The notes beneath the pieces were generated by a model that saw nothing but the letters and a program-made list of their open reading frames with translations, was not told the DNA's origin and made no database searches. Shown piece by piece: positions 46,650 through 55,889 of a stretch of 64,000 bases of DNA. Within the stretch, counting starts at the first letter, position 1, and each line of letters opens with the position of its first letter. The position numbers and the translations under genes were made by a program. The stretch comes from Burkholderia ambifaria. Lineage in GTDB: Bacteria > Pseudomonadota > Gammaproteobacteria > Burkholderiales > Burkholderiaceae. The stretch lies in the NCBI RefSeq assembly GCF_001443045.1, contig NZ_LKPJ01000016.1, positions 62,001-126,000 on the forward strand, in the 5' to 3' direction.

Positions 46650-47543
46650 ATGAAAGACTTTGCTTTCCCTGGCATCAACCTGGCAATCAGTACTCCTTTC
46701 GATGAGAACGGGAAGCCGGATCATGCGCGCCTTGAGCAACTGATCGAGCGCTATCTCGCGGTGGGCATCGATGGCTTCGTGCTGAGTTCCGGCACCGGCA
46801 TGCACGTGTATCTGTCGCAGGAGGAATCGAAGGCGCTGGTCGCGTTCGGCGCGAAGGTTATCAACGGGCGCGCGCGCATCATCGCGCAGACGTCCGCGCT
46901 GCTCGTCGACGATGTCGTCGAGCGCACGCGTCACGCGGCCGATTGCGGTGCGGGCGGCGTGATGGTGCTGCCGCCGTTCTTCGAGGGGCCGACCGACGAT
47001 GACGGCGTGTTCGAGTTCTACGCCGCCGTCGCGCGCGCCGGGCTGCCGATCATCGGCTACAACGTGCCGCAGGCGGTCGGGGTCGAGATCACGCCGTCGC
47101 TGCTGCACCGGCTGTGCCAGATTCCCGAATTCCTCGCGGTCAAGGACAGTAGCGGCGACCTGGCGAAGCAGGCCGCGCTGGTCCGCACGGGGCTGCCGAT
47201 GATGAACGGTGCCGATCCGCTCGTGCCGTATGCGATGTATGCCGGCGTCAGCGGCCTGATCTGGGGCGGTGCCAACTTTGCACCGAAGACCTGCCTCGAA
47301 CTCGTCGCGGCCGCGCAGGAACGTCGCTGGGTCGACGCGCGGGAAATCTGGCGACTGCTGGAGCCCGCGATGTCGCTGATCTGGGAAGGCGACTACGTGC
47401 AGTCGGTCTACGCCGCGGCCGAGATGACCGGCTACGGCGCGGGCAATCCGCGTCGCCCGCTGTCGCGCCTGTCCGCCGCGAAGCGCGACGCATTGCAGAC
47501 CGCTGTCGGCGCGCTGGTCGAGCGCGAACGGCAAGCCGTGTAA
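46650..47543 (+). CDS. DapA/NanA-family Schiff-base lyase (variant)
   Basis: A 297-residue TIM-barrel lyase of the dihydrodipicolinate-synthase superfamily. The Schiff-base lysine is Lys165 (FLAVKDSSGD) and the catalytic tyrosine Tyr137 (IIGYNVPQ). The carboxylate-binding loop, normally G(G/T)TGE, is changed to SSGTGMH (46-52), so the substrate is unlikely to be that of DapA itself. Enzymes of this fold cleave or dehydrate 2-oxo acids; with an aldehyde dehydrogenase next door a semialdehyde product is plausible. It is coupled closely to both neighbours. Confidence 0.85.
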   Translation: MKDFAFPGINLAISTPFDENGKPDHARLEQLIERYLAVGIDGFVLSSGTGMHVYLSQEESKALVAFGAKVINGRARIIAQTSALLVDDVVERTRHAADCGAGGVMVLPPFFEGPTDDDGVFEFYAAVARAGLPIIGYNVPQAVGVEITPSLLHRLCQIPEFLAVKDSSGDLAKQAALVRTGLPMMNGADPLVPYAMYAGVSGLIWGGANFAPKTCLELVAAAQERRWVDAREIWRLLEPAMSLIWEGDYVQSVYAAAEMTGYGAGNPRRPLSRLSAAKRDALQTAVGALVERERQAV

Positions 47544-47561
47544 CGGAGCGGGTGAACCATC

Positions 47562-48887
47562 ATGTTCGTAGCGAGCAAACTCCCGCAGCATCTCGGCAAG
47601 TCCGGCTGGGTCGAGATGCTGCCCCCGCGGACGCCGCGCGCGCCGCTCACCGGCACGGTGAACGCCGACATCGCGATCATCGGCGGCGGGTTCGCGGGCC
47701 TGTCCGCGGCGCGGCGCCTGTCGCAACTCGATCCGCGCGTCAAGGTCGTCGTGCTGGAGGCCGGCGAAGTCGCCGAAGGTGCGACGGGCCGCAATTCGGG
47801 CTTCATCATCGACTTGCCGCACGAAGTATCGTCGGAAGACTATGGCGGCTCGGGCAGCGACGAGCGGCGGCACGACATCCAGGTGCACCGGATGGCGATC
47901 GCAATGGCACGCGATCTGGCGCTCGAGAAGGGCTGGGGCAAGGACATTTTCGACCCGTGCGGGAAGTACAACGTCGCAATGGGGCCGCGGGGCGACAAGC
48001 ACGTCGCCTCTTATGCGGTCCAGCTCGATAAGGTGAACGAACCATATCGTCTGCTCGATGCAGGAGAGATCGCGACGGTCACCGGCACGACGTCGTTCAC
48101 GTCGGCGATCTTCACGCCCGGCACCGTGATGATCCAGCCGGCCGCCTACATCCGCGGCCTCGCCGATTCCTTCCGCGACTCCGTCAGGCTTTTCGAGAAT
48201 ACGCCCGCGCTGTCGCTCGAGCGGCAGGGCGTTTCGTGGTGCATCAAGACCCCGAACGGTGCCGTCAACGCCGGCAAGATCATCCTGGCGAACAACGGGC
48301 ATGCGCAGAGTTTCGGTCTTTTTCCGGGCGTGCTGCTGCATGTCTACACGTACGCATCGATGACGAAGGCATTCGATCCGTCGCGGCTCGGCGGCGAGCG
48401 CGCCTGGGCCGCGACGCCCGCGTTCCCGATGGGGACCACGGTGCGTCGCGTGCGCGGCGACGACGGCGACCGGATCCTGATCCGCTCGCGCTACACGTAC
48501 AACCCGCGGCTGCAGGTGAGCGAAGGCGCGATCGCACGCGCGGGCCGCGTCCACGACCGCAAGTTCGACGCGCGTTTCCCGATGCTCAGGGGCGTGCCGA
48601 TGGAGTACCGCTGGGCAGGCGCGATGGCGCTGACGTGGAACGGCGTGCCGGCGTTCGGCGAAATCGAGCCGGGCATCTTCGCGGCGATCGCATGCAATGG
48701 CGTCGGCGCGACGAAGGCGACCGCGTCGGGCATCGCGGCCGCCGAGGCGGCGCTGGGAATGGACTCGTGGCTCGTGCAGGTGTTCCGCGGGTTCGCGGCG
48801 CCGAAGCGGTTGCCGCCGCAACCGTTTCTGACGATCGGCGCGACGGCCAACCTGAGCGTCAAGGAATGGTCGGCCGGCATCGAATGA
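47562..48887 (+). CDS. FAD-dependent amine oxidase/dehydrogenase, PuuB-like
   Basis: A 441-residue DAO-family flavoprotein. The FAD motif is IAIIGGGFAGLSAARR (about 42), then the block ATGRNSGFIIDLPHE (about 75-90). The C-terminal flavin site is IFAAIACNGVGATKATASG. A PuuB/sarcosine-oxidase-like enzyme is expected to oxidise an N-methyl or secondary amine to an imine. It sits 18 bases after the DapA-family gene and before the ABC importer. It is one of three related oxidases in the window (also 4799 and 59836). Confidence 0.88.
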   Translation: MFVASKLPQHLGKSGWVEMLPPRTPRAPLTGTVNADIAIIGGGFAGLSAARRLSQLDPRVKVVVLEAGEVAEGATGRNSGFIIDLPHEVSSEDYGGSGSDERRHDIQVHRMAIAMARDLALEKGWGKDIFDPCGKYNVAMGPRGDKHVASYAVQLDKVNEPYRLLDAGEIATVTGTTSFTSAIFTPGTVMIQPAAYIRGLADSFRDSVRLFENTPALSLERQGVSWCIKTPNGAVNAGKIILANNGHAQSFGLFPGVLLHVYTYASMTKAFDPSRLGGERAWAATPAFPMGTTVRRVRGDDGDRILIRSRYTYNPRLQVSEGAIARAGRVHDRKFDARFPMLRGVPMEYRWAGAMALTWNGVPAFGEIEPGIFAAIACNGVGATKATASGIAAAEAALGMDSWLVQVFRGFAAPKRLPPQPFLTIGATANLSVKEWSAGIE

Positions 48888-48955
48888 AGGACAACCCCCG
48901 ACACGCCGGCCTATCGGCAGGCCTTCCGGCGGGCATCGGACTGATGGAGAATCAA

Positions 48956-49843
48956 ATGGACTGGATACACACGTTTCCGCACATGCAGGACGACGCGCTT
49001 CTGAACATGAAGCGCTCGATCGACGACGGTTTCCGCGCTTTCACCGCCGCGTACGGCGACCCGATCGACGCGGCGTTCCAGCCGCTTCAGCAATTCCTGA
49101 CGGCGGCCGAGCACTTCATGACGCGCACCCCGTGGCCGGTCATCATGCTGCTGGTGCTCGCGGTCGCATGGGTGGCGAGCCGGAACTGGAAGATCGTCGC
49201 CGGCTGCTTCGTCACGCTTGCCGCGATCGGCTACCTCGACATGTGGGAGGACACGATGCGAACCGTGTCCATGATTTTCGTCTGCACGTTCCTGTCGATT
49301 CTCATCGGCTTGCCGATCGGCATCCTGATGGCGAAGTCGAACCGGATCCGCAAGCTGGTCGACCCGGTGCTCGACGTGATGCAGACCATGCCGAGCTTCG
49401 TCTACCTGATTCCGGTCGTGATGCTGCTCGGCATCGGTCGCGTGCCCGGCCTCATCGCGGTCGTGATCTACGCGATTCCGCCGATGATCCGCCTGACCAA
49501 TCTCGGGATCCGGCTGGTCGACGTGGACATCATCGAAGCCGCCGACGCGTTCGGTTCGTCGGGCTGGCAGCGGCTCGTGAAGGTGCAACTGCCGCTCGCG
49601 CTGCCGACCATCATGGCAGGCGTCAACCAGACCATCATGATGGCGCTCGCGATGGTGGTGGTCGCCGCGATGATCGGTGTCCAGGGGCTTGGCCAGCCGG
49701 TACTGAAGGCCATCGCCAACCAGTACTTCACGCTCGGTATCTTCAATGGCCTCGCGATCGTCGGCATCGCCGTCATCTTCGACCGCGTCAGCCAGGCCTA
49801 CGGCAAGCGACTTCAAAAGCACCAGGAGGTGGTCCATGGCTGA
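48956..49843 (+). CDS. Quaternary-amine ABC importer, permease (ProW/OpuAB-like)
   Basis: A 295-residue inner-membrane permease. About seven hydrophobic helices are present, with the binding-protein-dependent transport motif EAADAFGSSGWQRLVKVQLPLAL. The N-terminus is long and amphipathic, as in ProW. ATG 48956 has GGAGA five bases upstream; ATG 48944 is less likely. The gene overlaps the ATPase gene by 8 bases. With the ATPase and binding protein it forms a glycine-betaine/proline-betaine type importer. Confidence 0.93.
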   Translation: MDWIHTFPHMQDDALLNMKRSIDDGFRAFTAAYGDPIDAAFQPLQQFLTAAEHFMTRTPWPVIMLLVLAVAWVASRNWKIVAGCFVTLAAIGYLDMWEDTMRTVSMIFVCTFLSILIGLPIGILMAKSNRIRKLVDPVLDVMQTMPSFVYLIPVVMLLGIGRVPGLIAVVIYAIPPMIRLTNLGIRLVDVDIIEAADAFGSSGWQRLVKVQLPLALPTIMAGVNQTIMMALAMVVVAAMIGVQGLGQPVLKAIANQYFTLGIFNGLAIVGIAVIFDRVSQAYGKRLQKHQEVVHG

Positions 49844-50951
49844 CATCCAGTCCGGCGGCATCGCGATCCGCAATCTCTACAAGATCTTCGGGCCGAAAGC
49901 CGCGTCCCATGTCGATGCCGTCAAGAACGGCTTGTCCAAGGCCGAACTGCTCGCGCAGACCGGCCACGTGCTGGGGCTGAGGAATATCAACCTCGACATT
50001 CCCGCCGGTTCCATCCAGGTAATCATGGGCCTGTCCGGCTCGGGCAAGTCGACGCTGATCCGCCACATCAACCGGCTGATCGACCCGACGGCCGGCGAGG
50101 TGCTGATCGGCGGCGTCGACGTGTGCAAGATGAAACTGAAGGAGCTGCGCGAATTCCGCCGGCGCCAGACGGCGATGGTGTTCCAGAAGTTCGCGCTGCT
50201 GCCGCATCGAAACGTGCTCGAGAACGTGATCTACGGTCTCGAAGTGTGCGGCGTGGCGCGCGACACGTCGGTCGACACGGCGATGCGATGGCTCGAACGC
50301 GTGGGGCTGAAGGGCTTCGAGCAACGCTATCCGAATCAGCTGTCCGGCGGCATGCAACAGCGCGTGGGCCTCGCTCGCGCGCTGTCGATGGACGCGCCCG
50401 TGCTGCTGATGGACGAAGCGTACTCGGCGCTCGACCCGCTGATCCGGATGGACATGCAGACCGTGCTGCTGGATCTGCAGAAGGAAATCCGCAAGACGAT
50501 CGTCTTCATCACGCACGACCTCGACGAGGCGCTGCGGCTCGGCGACCAGATCGCGATCCTGCGCGACGGCAACATCGTCCAGCAGGGCACGAAGCAGGAC
50601 ATCGTGCTGCGCCCGGCCGACGAGTACGTGACCAACTTCGTCAGGCAGGTGAATCGCGGGCGCGTGGTCTGCGTCGAGGACGTGATGGCGCCGCTGCGCA
50701 CGGGCGCGTCGGTGGTCGGGGCGCGCGTCGCGGCCGGAACGACGCTCGAAAGCGCGCTGTCGATGCTCACGCGCGATCCGGGCATCGATCGCCTGACGGT
50801 CGTCGGCGAAGGCAACCATCCGCTCGGCACGGTCGACCTGCGCCAGCTCGCCTGCGCGCTGGCGACGCCGGAGGACGCGACCGACCTGCCGCACGTGCAG
50901 CCGGACGCGCGTGCGCGCGTGGAGGCCTCCGTCGCGGCGGTCCGCGGGTGA
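49836..50951 (+). CDS. Quaternary-amine ABC importer, ATPase (ProV/OpuAA-like)
   Basis: A 371-residue ATPase. Walker A is GLSGSGKST (65-73), the signature LSGGMQQRVGLARAL, and Walker B VLLMDEAYSALDP. A long N-terminal extension with coupling helix (KAELLAQTG) and a C-terminal region in place of tandem CBS domains (about 275-365) follow the ProV plan. Position 1 of Walker B's usual EAFSALDP is kept as EAYSALDP. Start ATG 49836 overlaps the permease end. Confidence 0.94.
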   Translation: MADIQSGGIAIRNLYKIFGPKAASHVDAVKNGLSKAELLAQTGHVLGLRNINLDIPAGSIQVIMGLSGSGKSTLIRHINRLIDPTAGEVLIGGVDVCKMKLKELREFRRRQTAMVFQKFALLPHRNVLENVIYGLEVCGVARDTSVDTAMRWLERVGLKGFEQRYPNQLSGGMQQRVGLARALSMDAPVLLMDEAYSALDPLIRMDMQTVLLDLQKEIRKTIVFITHDLDEALRLGDQIAILRDGNIVQQGTKQDIVLRPADEYVTNFVRQVNRGRVVCVEDVMAPLRTGASVVGARVAAGTTLESALSMLTRDPGIDRLTVVGEGNHPLGTVDLRQLACALATPEDATDLPHVQPDARARVEASVAAVRG

Positions 50952-51129
50952 GCGCACCCGTGACGCTCGCGCAAGACCACTGACCCACATCTCGCCATCA
51001 GGCCGGCGATTCGAACGATCGCATGTGCCCGCAGTAATGCGCTCGACCGTGTCCGGTTCGGACCGAACACGGAAGGGCGTACAGACCAACGCATACCGGG
51101 GAAGGTCCGGCAACTTTGAGGAAACGGCA

Positions 51130-52131
51130 ATGAAACTGACATCTCTTCGCGCACTCGCCGCAGTTGGCGTTTTGTTCGGCGGCTCGCACGCCTACGCTGC
51201 CGGTTGCGGAAACGTGACGATCGCCAACATGAACTGGCAAAGTGCCGAGCTGGAAGCGGCCGTCGACAAGGCGATCCTCGGCGAAGGCTACGGCTGCCAG
51301 GTCAACACCGTGATCGGCGATACCGTGCCGACGATTACGTCGATGGTCGACAAGGGCAAGCCGGACATCGTGTCGGAAGGGGCCATTGCATTGCTGCCGG
51401 CGATCGTGCAGCGCGGGATCGACGAGAAGAAAATCGTGATGGGCGCGAAGACCATTCAGGAAGGCGCAGTCTACGGCTGGTATATCCCGAAGTACGTCGC
51501 GGATGCGCATCCCGACATCAAGACGATTCCGGATGCGCTGAAGCACCCCGAACTGTTCGCCGACCCTGAGAATCCCGGCAAGGGCGCGATCTACAACGGC
51601 CCGCAAGGCTGGGGGATCACGACCAATACGACGCAACTATATAAGGCGTACAAGGCGCAGCAGGCCGGGTTCCGGCTGATCGATACGGGATCGGCGGCGG
51701 GGCTCGACGGATCGATTGCGAAGGCCTACGAACGCAAGAAGCCCTGGCTCGGCGTCTACTGGGCACCGACGTCCCTGCTCGGCAAGTATCAGATGGTGAA
51801 GCTCGACGCCGGCGTGCCGGTCGATCAGGCGGAATGGAAGCGCTGCACGACGGTCGCGAACTGCCCCGATCCGAAGCCGACGGGCTGGCCGGTCGGTGAG
51901 TTGTATACGCTGGTGTCCAAGTCGTTCGCGGACAAGGCCAATCCGGACGTGATGAAGTATCTGAACACGCGCAGCTTCAAGACCGCGGACCTGCAACAGG
52001 TGATGCTCTGGATGACGACCAACCAGGCCACCGGCGACGACGGCGCGAAGCGCTTCCTGAAGGAAAAGCAGGACGTGTGGACGAAGTGGGTGACGCCGGC
52101 TGCAGCCGAGAAAATCAAGGCGTCGCTGTAA
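51130..52131 (+). CDS. Quaternary-amine ABC importer, binding protein (ProX/OpuAC-like)
   Basis: A 333-residue periplasmic solute-binding protein. The signal peptide runs to about residue 23 (GGSHAYA/A). OpuAC-type features are NMNWQSAELEAAVDKAIL, an early GxTVPT-like turn, and several Trp/Tyr residues (YGWYIPKYV, GVYWAPTSL) of the kind forming the aromatic box around a quaternary ammonium group. GAGGAAA precedes ATG 51130; an in-frame upstream start inside the ATPase gene is rejected. Cognate solute unknown; betaine-type inferred from fold. Confidence 0.92.
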   Translation: MKLTSLRALAAVGVLFGGSHAYAAGCGNVTIANMNWQSAELEAAVDKAILGEGYGCQVNTVIGDTVPTITSMVDKGKPDIVSEGAIALLPAIVQRGIDEKKIVMGAKTIQEGAVYGWYIPKYVADAHPDIKTIPDALKHPELFADPENPGKGAIYNGPQGWGITTNTTQLYKAYKAQQAGFRLIDTGSAAGLDGSIAKAYERKKPWLGVYWAPTSLLGKYQMVKLDAGVPVDQAEWKRCTTVANCPDPKPTGWPVGELYTLVSKSFADKANPDVMKYLNTRSFKTADLQQVMLWMTTNQATGDDGAKRFLKEKQDVWTKWVTPAAAEKIKASL

Positions 52132-52275
52132 GGCGAAACCGAAGCTCGGGATCGTCACGCCTGCCAAGCGGTTCAAACACCGACGGGCGCGCGGCACGGA
52201 TTGCCGCCCGCTCGTCGGTGACGTATCCGAAGCTGGTCACTCATACTCAACCAACAGGTTCACGGTGAAGCGGGC

Positions 52276-53193
52276 ATGGACGGTGCAAAAGGTTATCGGC
52301 GACTCATTCCTTCGTTGACGGCGCTGGTGGAGTTCGAGGCCGTCGCCCGGCTGCGCAGCTTCACGCAGGCCGCCGCCGAGCTGGGTGTCACGCAGGCTGC
52401 GGTCAGCCGGCAGATCCGTCTGCTGGAGGAATTGCTCGGCGTGCGCCTGCTGGACCGCCTGCACCGCGCGACGACGCTGACCGCCGAAGGCGCGGCGCTT
52501 TACGCGGTCGTGGCCGAGGCGATGGGCAAGATCGCCGGCGTGTTCGACCGGCTGTCGACCGGCATCGAAGACGAGGAGCTCGTGCTCGCCACGACCGCGG
52601 CGTTCTCGCATTTCCGGCTGATGCCGAGTCTCGCGCGGCTCAAGGAGCTGCACCCGAACCTGCGTATCCGTCTCACGACGACGATGTTTACCGCCGATCT
52701 GCGCCACACCGAAGTCGATGCGGTGGTTCGCTGGGGCGACGGCAAGTGGCGCGACGGCACCGCGCATCTGCTGTTCGACGAGCAGGTGTTTCCAGTCTGT
52801 TCGCCCGCTTGGCGAGACCGGTACGGTACGCCGGATTCGCTGGACGAGCTCGCGAACATGACCTTCATCGAGGAAGACTCGACGTCCGAAGGCTGGCTGA
52901 GCTGGGACAAGTGGTTCCGGGCCGTCGGCGCGCGTCCGGCCAAGCTCAGGTACGGCGTGCGCACGTGCCTGTATCCGGACGCGGTTCAGGCGGCGTTGCT
53001 CGGGCAAGGCGTCGCGCTCGGGTGGAGCCGGCTGCTCCACGAGCATCTGGCGTCGGGCGATCTGGTGCGCCTGATGGACGTGTCGCTGCCGTTGAGCGAC
53101 GCGTATTACGTGGTGGTGCCGCACGGGCGCTCGGTCACGCCGTCGATTCAGAAGCTGATCGACCTGTTGAAGGACGACGCCGGTGTCGCATGA
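52276..53193 (+). CDS. LysR-family regulator (GcvA type)
   Basis: A 305-residue LysR-type regulator. The HTH is at about 20-75 (RSFTQAAAELGVTQAAVSRQ, then LLGVRLLDR), and the effector domain (90-295) has the GcvA-like EVDAVVRWGDGKW. It lies between the importer operon and the Rieske gene on the same strand, and is the nearest candidate to act at the shared 45-bp element (a T-N11-A box lies in it). Confidence 0.92.
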   Translation: MDGAKGYRRLIPSLTALVEFEAVARLRSFTQAAAELGVTQAAVSRQIRLLEELLGVRLLDRLHRATTLTAEGAALYAVVAEAMGKIAGVFDRLSTGIEDEELVLATTAAFSHFRLMPSLARLKELHPNLRIRLTTTMFTADLRHTEVDAVVRWGDGKWRDGTAHLLFDEQVFPVCSPAWRDRYGTPDSLDELANMTFIEEDSTSEGWLSWDKWFRAVGARPAKLRYGVRTCLYPDAVQAALLGQGVALGWSRLLHEHLASGDLVRLMDVSLPLSDAYYVVVPHGRSVTPSIQKLIDLLKDDAGVA

Positions 53194-53293
53194 TGTGCGC
53201 GGGCGGAAGGAATCCGCGTGCGTTCCTGCGCGGTTCAATTAATTAATTATCCTCATCACTGACCCGGTTTCGCCGCCTGGGCGAACTGCCTTG

Positions 53294-53347
53294 TCCCGCG
53301 TCCCGCGAACTTCGAGCGAACTTGCCCGATGGCGCGGGATTTTTTTT
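53294..53347 (+). terminator. Intrinsic terminator after the LysR gene
   Basis: TCCCGCG occurs twice (53294-53300 and 53301-53307) and can pair with CGCGGGA (53333-53339), followed directly by eight T residues (53340-53347). This should end the LysR transcript before the Rieske promoter. Confidence 0.7.
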
Positions 53348-53405
53348 GCGCGCAAGCCGCACCGAAGTCGCCCTGAAAGACCGGGTCCAGCCCTCACCGC
53401 CGACC

Positions 53406-53450
53406 CATAATCCAATGTAATGAAGCGGGGAAAATAAAGCGCATTGACGC
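53406..53450 (+). promoter_or_regulatory. Shared 45-bp element upstream of the Rieske gene
   Basis: The counterpart of minus-strand 43864-43908: 38/45 identities, with the last 22 bases identical, about 80 bases before the Rieske start. Begins CATAATCCAATGTAATG. It links transcription of the oxygenase with that of its reductase 10 kb away. Confidence 0.7.
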
Positions 53451-53528
53451 GTTTTTCCGGCAATCCAATACTGCGGCTAACGCGGGACCGATCCAGGTCC
53501 CGCTTCCCCATCAACGTTGGAGAAGACG

Positions 53529-54785
53529 ATGTCAGACGTTCAATTGAAGCCCCTTGGCGAACTCGTGCGCAGCCGTGAGCCCGGCTGCGGAATGCCTGGG
53601 GAAGTGTTCAGCCGGCCCGATGTATTCGAGACGGACGTCGACATCTTCTTCCACAAGCACTGGATCGTGGTCGGCGTGACCGCCGACGTTCCGGAGCCGG
53701 GTGACGTGTCGGTCGTCGACATCGGCAACGCGTCGGTCATGATCGTGCGCGACGACGACGAAGCCATCCGCGCATATCGCAACGTGTGCCGCCACCGCGG
53801 CGCGCGTCTGAAGGAAGAAGGGAAGTCGACGGTCGGCATGCTCGTGTGTCCGTACCACCAGTGGACCTACGACCTCGACGGCAGCCTGCGTCACACCAAG
53901 CACATGGGGAAGGACTTCGACAGCACCTGCCGCAATCTCCTGCCCGTGCATGTGAAGGTGGTCGGCACGCACGTGCTCGTGTGTTTTGCCGACGAGCCGC
54001 CGGCCGACATTGCACACCTCGAGGGGACGATGGGGCCGCGCTTCGCGCCATACGAGCTGCAGAACACGAAGATCGCGTTCGAGTCGGAGATCGTCGAGGA
54101 CGGCAACTGGAAGCTCGTGATGGAGAACAACCGCGAGTGCTACCACTGCGAGGCCGGGCACCCGGAGCTGACGCAGTCGTTCCTGCCCGAGTCGACTGGT
54201 TCGAGTGCGGACGACATGGACGAGGCGTCGCTGAAGGCTCAGCAAGCCTACGAGAAGCTCAATGCCGACACGCAGCGCAACTGGGAAAACGAAGGGTGGC
54301 TGTGCAAGGCGGTCGAAGCGCTGTCCGGCGACGTCGCGACGCATTTCCGCACCGAGCGGCTGCTGATCGCCGGTCACGGCGAGTCGCAGACGATGGACAC
54401 CAAGGTGGCCTCGCAGAAGCTGCTGGGCAAGCTCACGCGCCGCGACCTCGGCGACACGCACATGTGGACGCACAACTCGTGGACGCACGTGATGAGCGAC
54501 CACGCGATAATCAGCTACATCATCCCGCTCACGCCGGAAAAGACGCTGGTCCGCACGAAGTGGCTCGTGCATGCGGACGCGGTGGAGGGCGTGGACTACG
54601 ACCTGACGAAGCTGACCGAGGTCTGGGTCGCGACGAATGCGCAGGACGCGAGCCTGGTGGCGATCAACCATCGCGGCGCGAAAGACCCGGGCTACATTCC
54701 GGGCCCGTACTCGCCGTCCACCGAAAACTACGTCGACCAGTTCGTCGACTGGTATGCGGGGCGCCTCGACGCACACGGGATCTGA
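53529..54785 (+). CDS. Rieske non-heme-iron oxygenase, GbcA/CntA-like
   Basis: A 418-residue ring-hydroxylating-type alpha subunit. Rieske ligands are Cys87, His89 (CRHRG), Cys107 and His110 (CPYHQW). The mononuclear iron ligands are in NRECYHCEAGHPE (His206, His211), next to NWKLVMEN. This subgroup acts on quaternary amines (glycine betaine, stachydrine, carnitine) by N-demethylation or C-N cleavage. The electron donor should be the GbcB-like reductase at 42574-43704. ATG 53529 with GGAGA five bases upstream is preferred to a TTG 12 bases earlier. Rieske and reductase genes share an upstream element. The exact substrate is open. Confidence 0.88.
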   Translation: MSDVQLKPLGELVRSREPGCGMPGEVFSRPDVFETDVDIFFHKHWIVVGVTADVPEPGDVSVVDIGNASVMIVRDDDEAIRAYRNVCRHRGARLKEEGKSTVGMLVCPYHQWTYDLDGSLRHTKHMGKDFDSTCRNLLPVHVKVVGTHVLVCFADEPPADIAHLEGTMGPRFAPYELQNTKIAFESEIVEDGNWKLVMENNRECYHCEAGHPELTQSFLPESTGSSADDMDEASLKAQQAYEKLNADTQRNWENEGWLCKAVEALSGDVATHFRTERLLIAGHGESQTMDTKVASQKLLGKLTRRDLGDTHMWTHNSWTHVMSDHAIISYIIPLTPEKTLVRTKWLVHADAVEGVDYDLTKLTEVWVATNAQDASLVAINHRGAKDPGYIPGPYSPSTENYVDQFVDWYAGRLDAHGI

Positions 54786-54837
54786 CGTGCGGCGCGTCGC
54801 GCGAACGCGCGTGGCCGGAGCCCGTGCACGACTGTCC

Positions 54838-55764
54838 TTACGTGCACTGCTCCGCCGGCACGGACGCGGCGGCGCGCGGCGCCCGCTTGCGCGTCGCGAG
54901 CCAGCACAGCACCGAGCCGCCGCACACGCAGAACGCGCCGGTCCAGAAGCCGGACGACAGCGACGCATCCAGCAGCAGCGCGGCGAGGCCGGCCGAGATG
55001 ACCGGAATGAAGTACGACACGCCGGCGAGGAGCGCGACGTTGCCGCGCATGATGCCGATATTCCACGCCGAATAGCCGAAACCCATCGCCGCCGATGCGA
55101 GCACGAAGCTGGCGAGCGCATTGAAGCCGAACACGATCGTGTGCTCACCGTCGAGCAGGTATTTGATCCACAGCGACAGCGCGACGAGGATGAAGAACAG
55201 CGTGATGCCGTTCTTGCCATTCGCAATCCTGATCGTCACGGTGCAATAGGCGGCCCAGATCAGCGAGCCGGCGAAGGCAAGCCCGTAGCTGAGCGGGTTG
55301 TCGACGACATTGGCCACCATGCCGGCCGTATCGAAGCCGTGCTCGCCGCCGAGCACCCAGCCGACGCCGGCCATCGCGAGGATCACGCCCGGCACGATCA
55401 GCAGGTTCGCGCGCTGGCGGAGAAAGAGGATCGCGAACACCATCGTGAAGGTCGGCCACAGATAATTGACCATGCCGACCTCGATCGCCTGGCGCGCCGT
55501 GTGCGCGTTGCCGATCGACAGCGACAGGCACCATTCGTACGCGACGAACAGCACGCTGCCCCACAGCAGGTAGCGGCGCGGGAAATCGCCGAGCCGCGGC
55601 AGCCCGGTCGTCACGAGCAGCAGTGCCGCCGCCCCCGTGTAGATCATTGCGGCGCCGCCGGTTGCGCCGAAGCTGTCGCTGACACCGCGAATCAGCCCTA
55701 CCACCGAACTCCATAAAACGATTGCGACGAATCCGATCAGCGTCGCCCTGTTCCTGCTGTTCAT
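54838..55764 (-). CDS. yddG: Aromatic amino acid exporter (EamA/DMT family)
   Basis: A 308-residue inner-membrane protein with ten helices. It matches YddG closely: ATLIGFVAIVLWSSVVGLIR, AIEVGMVNYLWP, IWAAYCTVT and CGGSVLCWLATRKR are all kept. YddG exports aromatic and some other amino acids. ATG 55764 has AGGAAA upstream. It is the last gene of the minus-strand operon from 61215 down, so export of an accumulating amino-acid-like intermediate is a reasonable guess. It is convergent with the Rieske gene. Confidence 0.9.
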   Translation of the reverse strand: MNSRNRATLIGFVAIVLWSSVVGLIRGVSDSFGATGGAAMIYTGAAALLLVTTGLPRLGDFPRRYLLWGSVLFVAYEWCLSLSIGNAHTARQAIEVGMVNYLWPTFTMVFAILFLRQRANLLIVPGVILAMAGVGWVLGGEHGFDTAGMVANVVDNPLSYGLAFAGSLIWAAYCTVTIRIANGKNGITLFFILVALSLWIKYLLDGEHTIVFGFNALASFVLASAAMGFGYSAWNIGIMRGNVALLAGVSYFIPVISAGLAALLLDASLSSGFWTGAFCVCGGSVLCWLATRKRAPRAAASVPAEQCT

Positions 55765-55889
55765 GCCTGTTTCCTGCCAATACCGGGTGAATACGTTGTG
55801 CCGGGCCGATTGCCCGGCAGATGCGACAAACCGGCCGCGATCGCTCGTGGCGACCGCGGCCGGCATACGGGTGCTGCGTGTCGATGAGA

